Assembly: GCA_021413595.1 (NCBI GenBank)
Contig: JAIOQD010000265.1
Coordinates: forward strand, 1 to 7,825
DNA from: Bacteroidota bacterium
Lineage (GTDB): Bacteria > Bacteroidota > Bacteroidia > 2-12-FULL-35-15
DNA: 7,825 nucleotides
Reading direction: 5' to 3'
Shown here: one piece after another, positions 5,644 to 7,825 of the stretch
Layout of the letters: every line of letters begins with the position of its first letter
Numbering within the stretch: position 1 is the stretch's first letter
Made by a program: the position numbers and the translations under genes
Notes under the pieces: generated by a model
What the model was told of the DNA's origin: nothing
Databases searched by the model: none
What the model saw: only the letters and a program-made list of their open reading frames with translations

Positions 5644-7825
5644 ATGGCAAGCATTACCGAAAACGAAATAGAAGAAATTGCCCTTTCGTATCTTCAAAAT
5701 TTAGGTTATTCCTATATTTTGGGTACTACCCTTTCGCCTGATGGCGAACACCCCGAAAGGCAATATACCGAAGTGGTATTGGCTACTCGTTTGCGTGATG
5801 CTATTGACAAACTCAATCCAACGATTACACAAGATGCCAAAGAAGATGCTTTAAAAAAGGTTTTGCGTACAGAAAGCCCAAATGCTTTAATCAACAACGA
5901 AACTTTTCATAAATACTTAACCGAAGGTGTAGATGTAGAAGTAAGAACAACAGAAGGCATAAGGGGTGAAAAAGTATATATCATTGACTTTGCCATTCCT
6001 GAAAACAATGAGTTTTTGGCAATCAATCAATTCACAATCATAGAAGGTAGCCAAAACAAACGACCCGATATTATCCTATTTATCAATGGTTTGCCGTTGG
6101 TTGTAATTGAACTTAAAAATGCGGTAGATGAAAACGCCAATGTAAAATCGGCTTTCAACCAATTACAAACCTACAAGCAAACTATTCCCTCGCTTTTTAC
6201 TTACAACGAGTTATTGATTGTAAGCGATGGTTGGGATGCATTATGTGGGACAATTACTAGCGATTTTGGTAGGTTTATGAGTTGGAAAACCAAAGACGGA
6301 GAAACCACAGCCGACCATTTGCAACCGCAAATGGAAGTGATGTTTTACGGTATGTTAAACAAACAAACGCTGTTAGATTTAATTCGTCAATTTGTAGTTT
6401 TTGAAAAAAGCGATTCCAAAACACTTAAAAAAGTAGCGGCTTATCACCAATATTATGCAGTAAACAAAGCTGTAGAAAGCACGGTAATTGCCAGCAGTAG
6501 CAATGGTGACAGACGAGGTGGAGTAATATGGCATACACAAGGAAGTGGCAAAAGTTTGAGTATGGTTTTTTATTCTGGCAAACTCATTATTGAGCCACGA
6601 ATGGAAAATCCGACATTGGTAATATTGACCGACAGAAACGATTTGGACGAGCAATTGCACGAAACTTTTACCAATTGCCAACAGCTATTACGGCAAGAAC
6701 CACAAAAAGCAGAAGACAGAAAAGATTTAAGAAAATTATTGAAAGTAGCTTCGGGGGGTATTGTATTTACGACTATTCAGAAGTTTATGCCAATGCAAAC
6801 CGACATTGCACAAACCGAAAATCCAAACAAAGTAAACGAACCAAGTGTAGAATACATAGGAGCAGATATACAGGCATTAAGCGAACGAAAAAATATTGTA
6901 GTAGTAGCAGATGAAGCCCATAGAAGTCAGTACGATTTTATTGATGGCTTTGCCAAACATTTAAGAGATGCTTTACCCAATGCAACATTCATAGGCTTTA
7001 CCGGCACACCCATTGAAAGTACCGACCGAAATACGCAAGCCGTTTTTGGTAACTATGTGGACATTTACGATATACAACAAGCCGTAAATGACAAAGCCAC
7101 CGTTCCGATTTTCTATGAAAGTCGATTGGCAAAAGTGCATTTTGCAGAAGATGAAAAAGTAAGTTTAGATGAACAGTTTGAAGAACTTACAGAAGGCGAA
7201 GAATTGAGTAATCGCCAACAAATGCGAGCCAAATGGACACGGTTAGAAGCCATTGTTGGTAATCCAAACCGTATTGCAAAAATTGCTGAAGATTTAGTCT
7301 ATCATTTTGAACAACGAAACGCAGTATTAGACGGCAAAGCAATGATAGTATGTATGAGCCGAAGAATTTGTGTTGATTTGTATGATGCTATTATAAAAAT
7401 CCGGCCGCTTTGGCATTCAGTCGATGACGAGAAAGGAACAATAAAAGTAGTTATGACTGGTTCAAGTGCCGATAAACTTTTTATGCAGCCTCACATTCGA
7501 AGCAAAACAAGAAGAAAGGCTATTGGCGACCGTTTAAAAAACCCGAATGACAGTTTAAAATTAGTCATTGTTCGGGATATGTGGCTCACAGGTTTTGACG
7601 CACCATGTTTGCATACTTTGTATGTGGACAAACCAATGCGAGGCCACAACTTAATGCAAGCCATTGCAAGAGTAAACCGTGTATTTACCGAGGGCAAAGA
7701 AGGCGGTTTGGTGGTCGACTATTTAGGCATTGCACAAGAATTGAAATCGGCATTGGCAGAATACACCGCAAGCGGTGGCGAAGGGAAACCAACACTTGAC
7801 CAAGAATTGGCAGTTGCCAAAATGT
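5644..7825 (+). CDS. hsdR: Type I restriction subunit HsdR (3' end cut off)
   Basis: HsdR is the motor and nuclease of the type I complex. It pulls DNA through itself with ATP and cuts unmodified DNA away from the target. The frame runs uninterrupted from ATG 5644 to the right edge (727 codons), and family members are usually about 1,000 aa, so roughly the C-terminal quarter is missing. The nuclease domain shows RPD (D142), ELKN (E156, K158) and the QxxxY motif QLQTY (173-177). The superfamily-2 motor shows motif I TQGSGKS (298-304), motif II DEAH (423-426), motif III GFTGTP (451-456), motif V WLTGFDAP (647-654) and motif [10 protein letters not shown] (672-679), all intact. The start is supported by [11 protein letters not shown] close to the N-terminus, a typical HsdR opening. 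The nuclease block resembles the EcoR124I (type IC) style, but I would not assign the subtype from this alone. It follows the protease gene by 9 bp with no visible promoter between. Confidence 0.97.
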   Translation, partial: MASITENEIEEIALSYLQNLGYSYILGTTLSPDGEHPERQYTEVVLATRLRDAIDKLNPTITQDAKEDALKKVLRTESPNALINNETFHKYLTEGVDVEVRTTEGIRGEKVYIIDFAIPENNEFLAINQFTIIEGSQNKRPDIILFINGLPLVVIELKNAVDENANVKSAFNQLQTYKQTIPSLFTYNELLIVSDGWDALCGTITSDFGRFMSWKTKDGETTADHLQPQMEVMFYGMLNKQTLLDLIRQFVVFEKSDSKTLKKVAAYHQYYAVNKAVESTVIASSSNGDRRGGVIWHTQGSGKSLSMVFYSGKLIIEPRMENPTLVILTDRNDLDEQLHETFTNCQQLLRQEPQKAEDRKDLRKLLKVASGGIVFTTIQKFMPMQTDIAQTENPNKVNEPSVEYIGADIQALSERKNIVVVADEAHRSQYDFIDGFAKHLRDALPNATFIGFTGTPIESTDRNTQAVFGNYVDIYDIQQAVNDKATVPIFYESRLAKVHFAEDEKVSLDEQFEELTEGEELSNRQQMRAKWTRLEAIVGNPNRIAKIAEDLVYHFEQRNAVLDGKAMIVCMSRRICVDLYDAIIKIRPLWHSVDDEKGTIKVVMTGSSADKLFMQPHIRSKTRRKAIGDRLKNPNDSLKLVIVRDMWLTGFDAPCLHTLYVDKPMRGHNLMQAIARVNRVFTEGKEGGLVVDYLGIAQELKSALAEYTASGGEGKPTLDQELAVAKM

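Noticed and set aside
6675..6914. Short + strand frame inside hsdR that might hint at a frameshift
   Set aside because: The hsdR frame reads through this region without a stop and carries the expected motor motifs on both sides. The other frame is a low-complexity, Arg/Lys-rich shadow.
7605..7799. Second short + strand frame at the right edge
   Set aside because: It overlaps motifs V and VI of hsdR in another frame; the hsdR reading is clearly the coding one.
1..7825. CRISPR arrays, tRNA or rRNA genes, insertion sequences, integrases or attachment sites
   Set aside because: No regularly spaced repeats, no terminal inverted repeats or transposase motifs, and almost no non-coding space. None could be supported.

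Overview
The window looks like part of a defence locus from a Bacteroidota bacterium, probably a Flavobacteriia-, Chitinophagia- or Sphingobacteriia-like organism. It is AT-rich and its protein sequences are rich in Lys, Asn and Ile. Start codons are preceded by A-rich stretches rather than clear Shine-Dalgarno sites. The lineage is an inference from style, not from a marker gene. All six genes lie on the + strand and almost fill the window: five junctions separate them, and the only non-coding gap longer than 10 bases is 70 bp.

Layout from left to right: (1) the 3' part of a gene, cut by the left edge, possibly a PIN-like nuclease (1-465). (2) hsdS, the specificity subunit of a type I restriction-modification system (462-1667), overlapping the previous gene by 4 bp. 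(3) A small P-loop NTPase of unknown role (1671-2078), 3 bp after hsdS. (4) A 70-bp gap holding a 16-codon mini reading frame. (5) A single-module AAA+ ATPase (2149-3108), followed after 6 bp by (6) a large intracellular subtilisin-like serine protease (3115-5634). This pair matches the IetAS arrangement, first described as a toxin-antitoxin-like plasmid-stability pair and later reported as an anti-phage system. (7) hsdR, the restriction and translocation subunit (5644 to the right edge, cut), starts 9 bp after the protease. hsdM is not in the window and most likely lies to the left.

Together the genes form what looks like one transcription unit in which an IetAS-like ATPase-protease pair and a small P-loop protein sit between hsdS and hsdR. 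HsdS would direct the HsdM/HsdR complex to its DNA target, and HsdR would translocate and cut unmodified DNA. The ATPase-protease pair could be an independent second defence layer, or it could be coupled to restriction, for instance as an abortive back-up or as a proteolytic control on HsdR. The coupling is a hypothesis. The gene order and catalytic motifs are read directly from the sequence. The individual families are known, so the novelty lies in the nesting and in the two unrecognised small genes.
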